DNA of 64,000 bases, from the NCBI RefSeq assembly GCF_004000925.1, contig NZ_BIME01000007.1, positions 1-64,000 of the forward strand, given 5' to 3'. Within the stretch, counting starts at the first letter, position 1. Every line of letters begins with the position of its first letter. Positions 1 to 11,228 of the stretch are shown here, piece by piece. This stretch comes from Paenibacillus illinoisensis NBRC 15959 (GTDB lineage: Bacteria; Bacillota; Bacilli; Paenibacillales; Paenibacillaceae). Under the pieces are notes generated by a model that was not told where the DNA came from, searched no databases, and saw only the letters and a list, made by a program, of their open reading frames with translations. Position numbers and translations under genes: made by a program.

Positions 1-9
1 GATCTTAAG

Positions 10-46
10 AAGTGGACTATCTTACTATAGATAGTCCACTTTTATG
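10..46 (+). terminator. Rho-independent terminator of the gene left of the window
   Basis: A perfect 13-bp inverted repeat (10-22 with 29-41, six-base loop) runs into T residues. It ends transcription from a gene outside the window and isolates bofC. Confidence 0.8.
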
Positions 47-97
47 TTTTCTAAAATAATGAGGAAAGTACTTTGGCTTTTCATATTGGGTTAATTT

Positions 98-128
98 TGC
101 ATAAAGCATAATCCTTTCGGTCACACTA
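98..128 (+). promoter_or_regulatory. Putative sigma-G (forespore) promoter of bofC
   Basis: TGCATAA at 98-104 and CACACTA at 122-128 are separated by 17 bases. This resembles the sigma-F/sigma-G consensus (TGnATAA, about 17 bases, CATACTA) with one mismatch in the -10. The B. subtilis bofC gene is expressed in the forespore, so position and form agree. Inferred by eye only. Confidence 0.6.
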
Positions 129-157
129 GGTTTAAAAAAGTGATAGAAGGGGTTCAT

Positions 158-850
158 GTGAACACGTTTAAATTCAGAAAACAGTTTAAAAGACGATGGC
201 GGCGTTGGAAACGAACGGCATGGATGGCTGCCTCATTGGTGGCTATTACTATCCTGGCATACAGCGGGTTGTCGATTTCATCTCACATTGAGCGGTTGTT
301 AACCACTAACTTCAGTGAGGCCACTACGGCTATGGCTCCAGTCACGGAAGAACGTTCCGAAGAAGAGGTACAAAGTATATTGGGACGGCTTGGGTCAGAG
401 ACGGATCGTTTAACTTCTGTGGTTATGGAGACGCATTATATTTGCGGAATTGAAACGGAACAATTGGGGAAAATGGCCCTACCTCAATTAAAAGTGTTAC
501 TTCAACAGCATCCGGAGTGGGAGGCTGAGGTAGTGACTACTGATACATTGCAAATTAAGAAACAAGTAGATGATCTTTCACCGCTATGCAAGGAACAGGC
601 ATATATCAGTGTGGATGCGGTTGGTAATCTTAATCTTTACGAAGGTCGACCTGCAGAAGAAAAAGTAATTCGCACTTTTTTTCAAATGGACGTCGGATCG
701 CTGGAGAGTTCTTTGCCTGAAGGGGTACTTGAGCAGCTACAGCAAGGTATCCGTGTACAAGACAAGGATGAATATAACAGCGTGATTTCGACTTTTAGTG
801 ATTATGCCATTGATGGACCACATAAAGAAGAGCTTCGAAATGGCGGATAA
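158..850 (+). CDS. bofC: BofC, forespore regulator of sigma-K checkpoint signalling
   Basis: BofC acts in the forespore and the intermembrane space, where it restrains the SpoIVB protease that triggers pro-sigma-K processing. The protein (230 aa) has a basic N-terminus, one membrane segment around residues 20-40 and an extracytoplasmic domain. That domain carries the family's paired cysteines (YICG near residue 95, PLCKE near 145) and the conserved C-terminal block with KVIRTFF and LESSLPEGV. GTG 158 is chosen because AGAAGGGG at 144-151 sits six bases upstream; an in-frame GTG at 140 lacks such a site. It stands before the ruv genes, as in Bacillus, with its own terminator. Confidence 0.9.
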   Translation: MNTFKFRKQFKRRWRRWKRTAWMAASLVAITILAYSGLSISSHIERLLTTNFSEATTAMAPVTEERSEEEVQSILGRLGSETDRLTSVVMETHYICGIETEQLGKMALPQLKVLLQQHPEWEAEVVTTDTLQIKKQVDDLSPLCKEQAYISVDAVGNLNLYEGRPAEEKVIRTFFQMDVGSLESSLPEGVLEQLQQGIRVQDKDEYNSVISTFSDYAIDGPHKEELRNGG

Positions 851-892
851 ATGGATAACATCCAAAGTGGTCATACTGAGAGATCAATCATG

Positions 893-915
893 GGACATCG
901 AGAGATGTCCTTTTT
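893..915 (+). terminator. Terminator of bofC
   Basis: GGACATC (893-899) pairs with GATGTCC (904-910) around a GAGA tetraloop and is followed by five T residues. It separates bofC from the ruv genes. Confidence 0.8.
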
Positions 916-1090
916 GTCGTAGTAAAAATAACGAGTCGACAAGGACAAGCATATCGTGCAGGAAAGCCAGTATGATGCCGAACCATGCACTCCTGAGAAT
1001 AGACAAAGTTTTTCCTGTCGCAGGGTCTATCTTTTGTTATAATGAAATGAACGATACATATGTTCGCTTTATTGTAAGGGAGAGATGGTT

Positions 1091-1594
1091 TTGCGTTTTT
1101 TGGGAATAGACCCGGGGATTGCGATTGTCGGTTTTGGATTTGTGGATAAGATCGGTAGTAAAGTGGTACCCGTACAATATGGCTGCATTCAGACTGAAGC
1201 CCATACACCTGAAGAAGAACGGCTGCTTCACGTGTATGAAGGCATGGTGCAGTTGATCGATAAATATAAACCGGATGCAGTAGCATTGGAGAAACTTTTC
1301 TTTAACCGGAATGTAACTACAGCGATGTCTGTCAGTCAGGCAAGAGGCGTCATGGTGCTTGCTGCTGCTCAGAAGGGATTGCCTATAGCGGAGTATACTC
1401 CAATGCAGATTAAACAGGCTATTGTAGGATACGGTAAGGCAGAAAAGCGGCAGGTTCAGGAAATGGTCAAAATGTTTTTGCGTTTGCAGGTTATACCGAA
1501 GCCTGATGACGTAGCGGATGCTCTGGCTGTGGCTGTATGTCACGCGCACTCATATACATTAAATTCCAAGTTGAATGAGGTATTGCGAAAATGA
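1091..1594 (+). CDS. ruvC: Crossover junction endodeoxyribonuclease RuvC
   Basis: RuvC resolves Holliday junctions by symmetric nicking in concert with RuvAB. The protein (167 aa, close to the usual 170) starts with the LGIDPG motif carrying the first catalytic Asp, has the Glu of ALEKLFF near residue 66, and ends with the acidic DDVADALAVAVCH block. The TTG at 1091 is preferred because AAGGGAG at 1076-1082 lies eight bases upstream, and it yields the family's MR(x)LGIDPG start; the ATG at 1085 is too close to that site. The stop overlaps the ruvA start. B. subtilis lacks ruvC (it uses RecU), so its presence points to a Paenibacillus-type genome. Confidence 0.95.
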   Translation: MRFLGIDPGIAIVGFGFVDKIGSKVVPVQYGCIQTEAHTPEEERLLHVYEGMVQLIDKYKPDAVALEKLFFNRNVTTAMSVSQARGVMVLAAAQKGLPIAEYTPMQIKQAIVGYGKAEKRQVQEMVKMFLRLQVIPKPDDVADALAVAVCHAHSYTLNSKLNEVLRK

Positions 1595-2205
1595 TTGATT
1601 TTCTAAGAGGACAGTTCGTACATGTAGAGAATGACTATATTGTGCTGGATGTTCATGGCGTGGGATACCGCGTATTCTGTCCCAATCCGTTTGCGTTTGC
1701 GAAGCAGGAAGGCGAGATCATAGTGTATACTCACCATCATGTGCGTGAAGACGCGATGCTGCTGTTTGGGTTTGTTACACGGGAAGAACAGCGTTTGTTC
1801 CGCAAACTAATTGAAGTATCTGGTATCGGACCAAAGGTGGCACTGGGTATATTGGCCGGTGGTACGCCAGACCATGTCGTTACAGCGATCTACCAGGAGA
1901 ACCTGACGTTCCTGACGAAGCTGCCGGGTATCGGCAAAAAGACAGCACAACGCATGATTTTGGATTTGAAAGACAAGCTGGACGGGTTTGGAGCAGCGGC
2001 TTATGCTACAGGCTTGTTTGCCCCACCTTCTGAAGAAGCGGGAAGCGGTTCGGCCTGGGATGAGGCTCGGGACGGTTTGAAGGCTCTCGGTTATACAGAC
2101 AGTGAGCTAGATAAAGTGTGGCTGAAATTGAAAAAGGATGTAACATCGGCTGATTCTGTTGATGTGTTGATGAAACGTGCGCTGCAAATGCTGTTTACCG
2201 GATAG
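1591..2205 (+). CDS. ruvA: Holliday junction branch migration protein RuvA
   Basis: RuvA tetramers bind four-way junctions and load the RuvB motor. The 204-aa protein has the N-terminal OB-fold domain (MIDFLRGQFVHVE...), the tandem helix-hairpin-helix region (VSGIGPKVALGIL and LPGIGKKTAQRMI) and a small C-terminal RuvB-contacting domain (DGLKALGYTDSE). The start overlaps the ruvC stop by four bases (ATGA), so the two are translationally coupled. Confidence 0.97.
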   Translation: MIDFLRGQFVHVENDYIVLDVHGVGYRVFCPNPFAFAKQEGEIIVYTHHHVREDAMLLFGFVTREEQRLFRKLIEVSGIGPKVALGILAGGTPDHVVTAIYQENLTFLTKLPGIGKKTAQRMILDLKDKLDGFGAAAYATGLFAPPSEEAGSGSAWDEARDGLKALGYTDSELDKVWLKLKKDVTSADSVDVLMKRALQMLFTG

Positions 2206-2259
2206 TTGAATTTGCATATATAATGGCAGTAGCCCGCACAAAAAAAGGTAGGGATGAAC

Positions 2260-3270
2260 ATGGATGACCGGATTATTTCCGCTAACCTGATGATGGAGGA
2301 TCAGAATGTTGAACTGAGTCTCCGTCCCCGGTATCTGAATGAATATATCGGGCAAAACAAGGTTAAGGAAAATTTGAAAATATATATTGAAGCTGCCAAA
2401 TTACGCAATGAAGCATTGGATCATGTGCTGCTTTACGGTCCGCCAGGACTTGGTAAAACGACACTTGCCAATATCGTTGCCAACGAATTGGGCGTAAACT
2501 TGCGTACCACATCGGGACCGGCGATTGAACGACCGGGTGATCTCGCTGCACTGCTGACGAATCTGCAGGAAGGCGATGTTCTGTTTATTGACGAGATCCA
2601 TCGTCTGCATCGTACCGTTGAAGAAGTAATGTACCCAGCCATGGAGGACTCTGCCCTTGATATTATGATCGGAAAAGGTCCAAGTGCGCGTTCCGTGCGA
2701 TTGGACCTTCCACCATTCACCTTGATTGGGGCTACAACACGCGCTGGATTGCTGTCTGCACCACTTCGAGACCGGTTTGGTGTAATCAGTCGGTTGGAGT
2801 TTTATACCGTGGATGAGCTCGCTTATATCGTCTCACGATCTACGGAAATTTTGGGCGTCGAAATTGTTGGCGATGCTGCAGAAGAGATTGCTCTCCGATC
2901 ACGCGGGACACCGCGAATTGCCAATCGTTTGCTAAAACGGGTACGTGACTTTGCCCAGGTAAGGGGCGATGGAATCATTACCCAGGCACTGGCTGAAGAA
3001 GCGTTGAAACGACTTCAGATTGACCCGCGCGGCTTGGACGAGATTGATCACAAGATGCTTACATCTATGATTAACAGTTTCCGCGGAGGACCCGTTGGAC
3101 TGGATACGATAGCAGCTACGATTGGTGAAGAAAGTCAGACGATTGAGGATGTCTATGAGCCTTATCTTCTGCAAATCGGTATGATTCAACGTACACCAAG
3201 AGGCAGGGTTGTTACGGATCTGGCTTATCATCATCTTGGTTTGCCTATACCACCGAGGGACGGAAAGTAA
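2260..3270 (+). CDS. ruvB: Holliday junction branch migration ATPase RuvB
   Basis: RuvB is the AAA+ hexameric motor of branch migration. Visible are Walker [10 protein letters not shown], Walker B DEIHR, the sensor/arginine-finger segment [18 protein letters not shown], and the C-terminal winged-helix end ([11 protein letters not shown]). ATG 2260 gives the family-typical MDDRII start with AGGTAGGG just upstream; an in-frame ATG at 2254 touches the binding site. It lies 54 bases after ruvA in the same operon. Confidence 0.97.
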   Translation: MDDRIISANLMMEDQNVELSLRPRYLNEYIGQNKVKENLKIYIEAAKLRNEALDHVLLYGPPGLGKTTLANIVANELGVNLRTTSGPAIERPGDLAALLTNLQEGDVLFIDEIHRLHRTVEEVMYPAMEDSALDIMIGKGPSARSVRLDLPPFTLIGATTRAGLLSAPLRDRFGVISRLEFYTVDELAYIVSRSTEILGVEIVGDAAEEIALRSRGTPRIANRLLKRVRDFAQVRGDGIITQALAEEALKRLQIDPRGLDEIDHKMLTSMINSFRGGPVGLDTIAATIGEESQTIEDVYEPYLLQIGMIQRTPRGRVVTDLAYHHLGLPIPPRDGK

Positions 3271-3363
3271 ACCAGGTTCTGTAGTTCTTAAAAAACCAAA
3301 TTGAAGTTTTTATGAAAACTTCCCGATATAACGTGTAGAAACAGCATGGAGAGGAGTTTGAAC

Positions 3364-5448
3364 GTGGGAAAAGCATTACAAAAGAAGAAGTGGAGTCGGC
3401 GGTTAAAGGTATTGGCTGCTGCACTTTTAACAGTGGGATGTCTGCAAGTGCCCGCTTTTGCTGCAGAGAGTAACGGGCAGATGATTCGGGTAGCCATGTT
3501 TGCGAATCTGGGGAGCACATATAAGTCAACAACCCCTCTCATTACACTTGAATCAACCGGTAATTGGAGCATTGGATCAGAGAGTGGGGCGGGAGTCACA
3601 CTTCCTGCTGGTCAAATTCGCTTCAGTGCAGATGGCTTTCGTGTGAAAGTGCTGGAAACCGGGGACTTCAAGACTGCTGCAGCAGCAGCAAAATTGTTGC
3701 AGGCGACTAGTGATAAACCATTGCTGTTCACAACGACGCTGAGCGGTAAGGCCACGTATCAACTTTACACAGGAAATTATGCGACAGAAGCTTTGGCTAC
3801 ACAAGCCGTTGCACGAGTGCAAAAGGTGGCAGCAGCCGGGCTCGGCGGTCAAAAACCGGTGGTAACTGGAAACAAACATTTGTCAGCAGGAAGCTACAGT
3901 TCGCTTCAGGAAGCTGAGGCTGCACAGGAATCGCTCTTAGCCGCTGGAATCAATGCCATTACCGTATTGCAGTTAAGTGGTGGGGCTCAAGGATATTCAG
4001 TGTGGGTTGGGGAAGCGGTAACGGACGCCGAACTAGCAGCATTGAAAAAAACGGTGGAAGTCAAGGCACCGGGCGTGAGCTTGTCGTCAGTATCTGACAG
4101 CAATGTGCTCATGATCCGACAGGATGCGGGACTCAGCACAGATACGCTGAAAACTGCTCCACATTACACAATTGCAGGTAGTGAAGCAAAAGCTTATGTG
4201 CAGGGTGATGGAAGTGGGATTAAAGTGTTGGAGCGTTCAGCGCGGACATACCGGGGGGACATGGAAGTTAGTATCGTAGGCGGAGATTTGGCTTTGGTCA
4301 ACGTTGTCCCGCTTGAGCAGTATCTATACTCGGTTGTAGGAGCTGAAGTATATTCATCCTGGCCGGCAGAGGCTCTGAAAGTTCAGGCCGTCGCAGCTCG
4401 CTCTTATGCACTTCAACAGGGAGAGCGATTCAAAATCGCCAATGTTGTGGATACGACACTCAGCCAAGCGTATAACGGAATAGGCTCGGAGAACGATAAA
4501 GTAACAAGTGCAGTAGATGCAACAGCAGGTGAAGTCATCAAAAGCGGCGGTAAAATCGTTGAAGCTGTGTTCTCTTCCAATGCTGGGGGCCAAACGGCTC
4601 ACCCATCCGAAGTATGGAACGGGGGAGCAGGCGTATTCAGTAATGTGGACAGCCCTGGAGATGCGTCAGCTCAGGCAGGTTTACACACATGGTACCATGT
4701 ACTGCTAAGCTCAGGGGTTAGTGGATATATCCGTGAGGATAATGTAAAAGAATTGACGACTAAAACAGAAGCAGGATTGTCCAAAGTCACAGTCACTGCC
4801 CAAAACACCAACGTACGTCCCATTCCACTGATTCAATCCACGGTTGAACCTGTGGCCAAAATGAACCCGGGCACGGAGGCTGTTGTTTTGGCGAAAGTGG
4901 CTCAGTCCAATGATTACGCGTGGGTAAGAGGACCATTTACTTCCGCAGCGTTGGTTAAAGCGTTACAAGGAAAAACAACGACCACCGTTCCGGCATCCAT
5001 CTCTACCTTAGAAGTCACCAAGCGTGGACCTTCAGGAAGAGCTCTTGAAGTGAGTGCGAATGGACAGCCTTTGACAGTCAAATATGCAGATACATATCGT
5101 TCTGCACTTGGAGGGTTGCCGAGTACTTTATTTGATATTGCAGGGACCGGAAGTTATACTGTATTAGGCGCTGACGGGCAAACCTCAAGCAAAACCGGAT
5201 CAAAAGGTGCTGCTGTGTTGTCCGCTTCCGGAACGGGAACATCATCCGGCAATGCTCTTGTCGTTATGAGCGGTGATGGTCAAGCCAGAGCAGTAACTCA
5301 GGGTCAAACCTTCATGTTTATCGGCCAAGGTAATGGTCACGGATTGGGCTTGTCTCAATGGGGTGCCAAAGGTATGGCAGATGAAGGGTATGATTACCAG
5401 ACAATATTGAAACACTATTATCAAAATGCGACTATTGTTAAGGAATGA
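3364..5448 (+). CDS. SpoIID/LytB-domain protein with N-terminal repeat (SPOR-like) region
   Basis: GTG 3364 is chosen because GGAGAGGAG at 3348-3356 lies seven bases upstream; longer in-frame starts overlap that site. The 694-aa product has a Sec signal peptide ending near PAFAAE. A region around residues 110-235 resembles SPOR repeats. A SpoIID/LytB domain follows ([19 protein letters not shown]..., [11 protein letters not shown]) and closes with [17 protein letters not shown]. SpoIID is a lytic transglycosylase of about 340 aa, whereas LytB-type amidase enhancers are about 700 aa; length and repeats favour the LytB-like group. It is probably exported and acts on cell wall. The gene sits between ruvB and queA, almost touching queA. 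The precise substrate is unknown. Confidence 0.85.
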   Translation: MGKALQKKKWSRRLKVLAAALLTVGCLQVPAFAAESNGQMIRVAMFANLGSTYKSTTPLITLESTGNWSIGSESGAGVTLPAGQIRFSADGFRVKVLETGDFKTAAAAAKLLQATSDKPLLFTTTLSGKATYQLYTGNYATEALATQAVARVQKVAAAGLGGQKPVVTGNKHLSAGSYSSLQEAEAAQESLLAAGINAITVLQLSGGAQGYSVWVGEAVTDAELAALKKTVEVKAPGVSLSSVSDSNVLMIRQDAGLSTDTLKTAPHYTIAGSEAKAYVQGDGSGIKVLERSARTYRGDMEVSIVGGDLALVNVVPLEQYLYSVVGAEVYSSWPAEALKVQAVAARSYALQQGERFKIANVVDTTLSQAYNGIGSENDKVTSAVDATAGEVIKSGGKIVEAVFSSNAGGQTAHPSEVWNGGAGVFSNVDSPGDASAQAGLHTWYHVLLSSGVSGYIREDNVKELTTKTEAGLSKVTVTAQNTNVRPIPLIQSTVEPVAKMNPGTEAVVLAKVAQSNDYAWVRGPFTSAALVKALQGKTTTTVPASISTLEVTKRGPSGRALEVSANGQPLTVKYADTYRSALGGLPSTLFDIAGTGSYTVLGADGQTSSKTGSKGAAVLSASGTGTSSGNALVVMSGDGQARAVTQGQTFMFIGQGNGHGLGLSQWGAKGMADEGYDYQTILKHYYQNATIVKE

Positions 5449-5455
5449 ATTGAAA

Positions 5456-6484
5456 ATGAATGTGAACTTATATGATTTTGAATTACCAGAGCAGTTGATT
5501 GCACAGACGCCTTTGCTTGATCGTACGGCATCGCGACTGCTGACATTGAACAAGGAGAACGGTGAGGTTAACCATCGCTCGTTCCCGGATATCATCAATT
5601 TTCTAGAGCCTGGCGACACTTTGGTATTGAATGACACGCGGGTATTGCCAGCGAGACTGTTCGGTACAAAAGAAGATACCGGAGCCAAAGCTGAGGTACT
5701 CCTGCTGAAAAATGTGGAAGGTGACCGCTGGGAAGCTCTTGTCAAACCAGGGAAGAGGCTGAAAGCCGGTTCAGTTATTGTATTCGGTGATGAGCTTAAG
5801 GCTGTTATTGATGAAGAAGGCGAAATGGGTGCACGTACCCTCACATTCTCCTATAACGGAATCTTCCAGGAGATCCTGGATCGTTTGGGCGAGATGCCAC
5901 TGCCTCCTTATATTAAAGAGACTCTGGATGATCGTGAAAGATACCAGACGGTGTATGCAAAGCACGAAGGATCAGCAGCGGCTCCAACAGCTGGGCTGCA
6001 TTTTACGGATGAGCTGCTGGATCAGATCCGTGCCAAAGGCGTCAATGTTACTTTCATTACGCTTCATGTTGGTCTCGGAACATTCCGCCCAATGTCTGTT
6101 GATGTTGTGGAAGAGCATGAGATGCACGAAGAGTATTACTCCATGTCTCAGGAAACGGCGAACCTGATTAACGAAACGAAGAAACGTGGTAACCGTGTAT
6201 TTGCAGTAGGAACGACGAGCTGTCGAACGCTTGAAACGGTAGGCAGCAAGTTTGAAGATGGAGTGCTTCAGGAGAGCAGCGGCTGGACCAAAATCTTTAT
6301 CTACCCAGGTTACAATTTCAAAGTTATAGATGGCATGCTTACAAACTTTCATTTGCCGAAATCGACACTTGTTATGTTAGTTAGTGCACTAGCAGGCAGA
6401 GAACATATCATGAATGCATATGAGCAGGCGATTCAAGAGAAATACCGCTTTTTCAGTTTTGGCGATGCCATGTTAATCTATTGA
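5456..6484 (+). CDS. queA: S-adenosylmethionine:tRNA ribosyltransferase-isomerase QueA
   Basis: QueA transfers the ribosyl moiety of SAM to preQ1 in tRNA, giving epoxyqueuosine. The start ([20 protein letters not shown]), the central segment [14 protein letters not shown] and the C-terminal [19 protein letters not shown] are family hallmarks; about 342 aa is normal. ATG 5456 matches homologues; TTG 5450 is an alternative start closer to AAGGA at 5440-5444. It is followed by tgt, the enzyme acting one step earlier in the same pathway. Confidence 0.95.
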   Translation: MNVNLYDFELPEQLIAQTPLLDRTASRLLTLNKENGEVNHRSFPDIINFLEPGDTLVLNDTRVLPARLFGTKEDTGAKAEVLLLKNVEGDRWEALVKPGKRLKAGSVIVFGDELKAVIDEEGEMGARTLTFSYNGIFQEILDRLGEMPLPPYIKETLDDRERYQTVYAKHEGSAAAPTAGLHFTDELLDQIRAKGVNVTFITLHVGLGTFRPMSVDVVEEHEMHEEYYSMSQETANLINETKKRGNRVFAVGTTSCRTLETVGSKFEDGVLQESSGWTKIFIYPGYNFKVIDGMLTNFHLPKSTLVMLVSALAGREHIMNAYEQAIQEKYRFFSFGDAMLIY

Positions 6485-6528
6485 TTCACAAAGGCATACT
6501 GAAGCTAACGATTAATTTTAGAGGATGA

Positions 6529-7674
<1,146 letters not shown>

Positions 7675-7739
7675 TCAGGTTTTGCAGAACCGGAGAAACG
7701 CGTAGTATTTGTAAGTATAGTCGATAAGGGGGAGTTTAA

Positions 7740-8054
7740 ATGTTTCAGGGAATGCCTTTGACAGCGGCCAATCCAGGCGGTGGAATTGTATCTTTGATCG
7801 TACCTTTGGTACTCATGGTTGCGATTTTCTACTTCTTGATGATTCGTCCACAGAACAAAAAGCAAAAGCAGCGCAATGCGATGCTGAACCAGTTGAAAAA
7901 GGGCGATAAAATTGTAACGATCGGTGGCCTTCACGGTACAATCGCTGAAATTACGGACGATGTTGTTGTACTTCGTGTAAACGATGTAACTAAGCTTACA
8001 TTTGACCGTAATGCGATCAGCAGTGCAGTGAGTCGCGAAACCGCTGTTGAATAG
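7740..8054 (+). CDS. yajC: Preprotein translocase subunit YajC
   Basis: YajC is a small inner-membrane accessory of SecDF. The 104-aa protein has one membrane helix (residues about 14-36, ending FLMIRPQ), then the cytoplasmic KKQKQRNAMLNQLKKGDKIVTIGGLHGTI region typical of the family. A strong AGGGGGAG site precedes the ATG. A terminator follows, so the queA-tgt-yajC unit ends here; secD and secF lie 3.6 kb downstream. Confidence 0.95.
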   Translation: MFQGMPLTAANPGGGIVSLIVPLVLMVAIFYFLMIRPQNKKQKQRNAMLNQLKKGDKIVTIGGLHGTIAEITDDVVVLRVNDVTKLTFDRNAISSAVSRETAVE

Positions 8055-8072
8055 ATTATTCTAGTTTGTTGC

Positions 8073-8111
8073 AGAGAACCGGATCTCTTAGGAGGCCCGG
8101 TTCTCTTTTTC
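8073..8111 (+). terminator. Terminator after yajC
   Basis: A 10-bp stem (8073-8082 with 8097-8106) is followed by a T-rich run. It closes the ruv-queA-tgt-yajC series and faces the end of a minus-strand gene. Confidence 0.8.
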
Positions 8112-8144
8112 TTTTTCTCTGTAAGGTCATAAGATTCAAACTTT

Positions 8145-8537
8145 CTACGATCTGTGTGTATTCACCCCGAAAATTCCTCCGAGTGCCGAAATCAGAAATG
8201 CGCTTGCAAGCTGCAGACTGTCTTTCCAATTGAATGAAGCATCCAAAGCGAGGAAACCAATAAGCAATACGATCAATCCATAAATGATACCGGTTAGCCC
8301 TCCATGGTACCAGCCTTTTTCGCCAGACCGTTTTCCCGCTACAAATCCTCCAACCAGCAAAGACAAGCCATGAACGACATACGTGTAAAGCGAAAGTTCT
8401 TGCTCCCGCATGCTGCTCATCCAGAGAAAGAGGGAGAGGATTAACGCTCCCAGTAACATCCATACAAAAGCATGGCAGAGGCCCGACAAAATCGGGTTGG
8501 ACATTCGAAACGAAATCACTCGGCGAATCAGCTGCAT
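8145..8537 (-). CDS. TIGR04086/YrzE-like small membrane protein
   Basis: A 130-aa protein with four hydrophobic segments (around residues 18-38, 47-66, 78-98 and 105-122) and short polar ends. Length, topology and place next to yajC and the DUF421 gene match the TIGR04086/YrzE family, whose function is unknown. The ATG at 8537 is supported by AAGGGGG seven bases upstream on the minus strand. Longer in-frame starts have no binding site. Confidence 0.75.
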   Translation of the reverse strand: MQLIRRVISFRMSNPILSGLCHAFVWMLLGALILSLFLWMSSMREQELSLYTYVVHGLSLLVGGFVAGKRSGEKGWYHGGLTGIIYGLIVLLIGFLALDASFNWKDSLQLASAFLISALGGIFGVNTHRS

Positions 8538-8720
8538 GAAGCAACCCCCTTGTACAAGTTTGAAATTATTACATTGTATGGTCAAGCCTCTGTAGTTATG
8601 AACTGAATTTTCCATTAAATGAACAATCAAGACTCGCATGAGCATATCTGGTTCCGGTCAAAATAGGGATTACGCTTCAGGTATCTGTTTGTAAACCAGA
8701 TGTGAAGGAGGGAGCATGTT

Positions 8721-9461
8721 ATGAGTTTTTCGGATATAGGAGCACATATTTTTCGAACGATTCTCATGTATTTTATCGTCTATGGAGCTATTCGGGTTAT
8801 GGGTAAAAGGGAAATAGGCAAGCTGTCCATGTTTGATCTGGTTGTGTCCATTATGCTTGCCGAGATAGCAGCATTTGTCATTGAGGATACGGATAAGCCG
8901 TTGTCTCACGGCATTGTGCCCATGGTGACCGTACTTGTTGTTCAGATTGGCATGGCTTTTCTAAGTCTCAAGAGCCGTCGTTTACGACTCATGATTGATG
9001 GCAAACCGACGGTACTCATCTCCAAAGGTACACTGCATCGCGATGAAATGCGCAAACAGCGGTATAATTTGGATGACCTGCTGCTGCAGTTGCGTGAACA
9101 GAATATCGATAGTATTGGTGAAGTCGAATTTGCCATTTTGGAAACGACCGGGAAATTAACCGTTATCCCCATGAATAACTCTTCTTCGGGCCAAGGATAC
9201 AGTTCATCGCAAAATAATATGAAAAAGCCTAGGCAGGACAAGATTGATGGCTTTCAAAATATTAAATATGAGGGTCTCCCCCTGCCGTTAATTATGGATG
9301 GTAAAGTCCAAGACCAAAATTTGGAGCTGATCCAGAAAACACGTTTTTGGCTGAAGAATCAGATACAACAGAAGGGTGTGCTCGATTTTAAGGATGTGTT
9401 TATATGCTCCATCGACCATAATGGCAAAGTATTCGTAAGCCTGAAGGATGATAAAAAATAG
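8721..9461 (+). CDS. DUF421 (YetF/YrbG-like) membrane protein
   Basis: The 246-aa protein has three N-terminal membrane helices (to about residue 85) with the family signature GKREIGKLSMFDLVVSIMLAE. A soluble DUF421 domain follows (LLLQLREQNIDSIGEVEFAILE), and then a second C-terminal lobe. In B. subtilis yrbG occupies the same place beside spoVB. YetF-family proteins are linked to spore or membrane physiology, but no enzymatic role is established. The gene ends only 11 bases from the convergent spoVB stop. Confidence 0.8.
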   Translation: MSFSDIGAHIFRTILMYFIVYGAIRVMGKREIGKLSMFDLVVSIMLAEIAAFVIEDTDKPLSHGIVPMVTVLVVQIGMAFLSLKSRRLRLMIDGKPTVLISKGTLHRDEMRKQRYNLDDLLLQLREQNIDSIGEVEFAILETTGKLTVIPMNNSSSGQGYSSSQNNMKKPRQDKIDGFQNIKYEGLPLPLIMDGKVQDQNLELIQKTRFWLKNQIQQKGVLDFKDVFICSIDHNGKVFVSLKDDKK

Positions 9462-9472
9462 CGATAGTCTTC

Positions 9473-11083
9473 TTATTTCCGAGAACGTCTTTGGAACCAG
9501 GAACCAATGATCGGCATCCGGGAGAGATCGTGAAAGTCTATCATGCGGGTCATGCCCATCACAATAAAATAAACAATGAGACCAGCAAGAGGGGCAAGGA
9601 TCATTCTCAGCCAGAAGGGCAGCAAAATGGCCGTATGTTCATAAACCAAAAGGGTTGCTGCTCCCATAATAACCATACCGGTTGCTGTTTTGACCCAATC
9701 CATCCATTTGAACCGGAACTGAAGCAAATTGCGCACACTTCTGGCATGTAAAAGAGTAACCACAGTTGAGTTCACACAGATCGCAATCACTGCACCAAAA
9801 ATGCCGTATTCAGGTTTGGATGCTAGCAGCAAAATCAAAGTGATTTTAATGGCCGCACCGATAAATGTATTGAGAAGAGCTTTTCCTGGACGATCCAGTG
9901 CCTGCAGAGCAGCTTGAAGAGGTGCCTGGATGTAGATAAACAGAGCAAAAGGAGCCATAAGTTTAAGCATGCTTCCAATCGATGCATCATTATACAGTAC
10001 TAAGCACATCGGTTCGGCAAGCACATACATAAAAACAGAAAAAGGGGCACCTGTGACGAGGGCAAGCCGCAGTGCCTGGTGCATCCGTTTATGGATGAGC
10101 GCCCGATCCCCCTGTGCGGATGCTTCAGACAGGGAGGGAACAAGTGATGTGGCAAGTGATGAAGTGAGTGCACCCGGCAGAAGCAGCAGCGGAATGATCA
10201 TGCCTTGTAACGCACCATATTGAGCGGTCGCCAGTCCACGGGATATGCCTGCAAGAGCCAGACTCTGAGCGGTGACAATGGTTTCAGCAAGGTAGGAAAG
10301 TGAGCCTACAAGTCTGCCTGCTGTTACGGGTACAGAGATGGCCAGGAGGCGTCTGATCAATCCTGTTTGTGATGCATTTGAATCAACGGGTAGTGCGGGT
10401 GAAGGCACATTTGCATTTGGTGGGATCAGATGATTGGAGCGTGCAGGATCCTTTTTATGTCTGTTATAATTCCATAGCAGTACAAGCATGCCTACAAATT
10501 CACCGACGAGTGCTCCGAGCATGGCCCCTGCTGCTGCCTGGGCAATACCTTGTGGGAGAAGCAGCCAGGAGAACCAGATCACGCAAATAATGCGTACAAT
10601 GGTTTCCGTAATGGAGGAAGCGGCAGTAGGAATCATATTCTGCTTACCCTGAAAATACCCGCGATACACCGCGGATACGGCTATGATCGCAATCATCGGA
10701 CTCATGCTTACAAACGTATGATACACCCTCTCATCCGTTAGAACATAACGTGTAACCCACGGGGCAAAGACAATGCACAGAAACATGAAAACAACGCCCA
10801 AGGTCAAGGTGAAGCTTAGACTAATCTGTAATATGCGCTGGGGAGAATAGCGGTTGGCCCCTGTATCTGCTTCGGCAACGAGTTTGGCTACGGCGAGCGG
10901 TATGCCTCCGGTAATCAATGTCACAAGTACGATGAAGAAAGGATAGCTCAGCTGATACAAACCAACCCCTTCTGCTCCGATTACGCGAGGCAGCGCAATA
11001 CGGGGGATAAAACCGAGAATACGATTAATAATGCCTGCAGCAAGCAGGATCATGGCTCCCTGGATAAATGTCTGTTTCTTCAA
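9473..11083 (-). CDS. spoVB: Stage V sporulation protein B (MOP/MurJ-superfamily flippase)
   Basis: SpoVB belongs to the MOP exporter superfamily and is needed for spore cortex synthesis, presumably by flipping a lipid-linked peptidoglycan precursor in the mother cell. The 536-aa protein (B. subtilis 518) has 12-14 predicted membrane segments and the N-terminal signature TFIQGAMILLAAGIINRILGF plus RIALPRVIGAEGVGLYQLSYP. TTG 11083 is chosen because AAAGAGGGG lies just upstream; extended in-frame starts add an unlikely polar leader. A sigma-E-like promoter lies at 11229-11257. Confidence 0.9.
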   Translation of the reverse strand: MKKQTFIQGAMILLAAGIINRILGFIPRIALPRVIGAEGVGLYQLSYPFFIVLVTLITGGIPLAVAKLVAEADTGANRYSPQRILQISLSFTLTLGVVFMFLCIVFAPWVTRYVLTDERVYHTFVSMSPMIAIIAVSAVYRGYFQGKQNMIPTAASSITETIVRIICVIWFSWLLLPQGIAQAAAGAMLGALVGEFVGMLVLLWNYNRHKKDPARSNHLIPPNANVPSPALPVDSNASQTGLIRRLLAISVPVTAGRLVGSLSYLAETIVTAQSLALAGISRGLATAQYGALQGMIIPLLLLPGALTSSLATSLVPSLSEASAQGDRALIHKRMHQALRLALVTGAPFSVFMYVLAEPMCLVLYNDASIGSMLKLMAPFALFIYIQAPLQAALQALDRPGKALLNTFIGAAIKITLILLLASKPEYGIFGAVIAICVNSTVVTLLHARSVRNLLQFRFKWMDWVKTATGMVIMGAATLLVYEHTAILLPFWLRMILAPLAGLIVYFIVMGMTRMIDFHDLSRMPIIGSWFQRRSRK

Positions 11084-11228
11084 AACTACCCCTCTTTCCC
11101 GGTTGAAAGTAACAGGTCTCGTAAACGGGACAAAGCCGTTGTTCTTCATCCTATGCCAGTCCACTGTCTTCTCATGACAACTTGGACTCCATTAACAAAA
11201 AGATCCAGATCGGGCAAGCAGGAATCTG

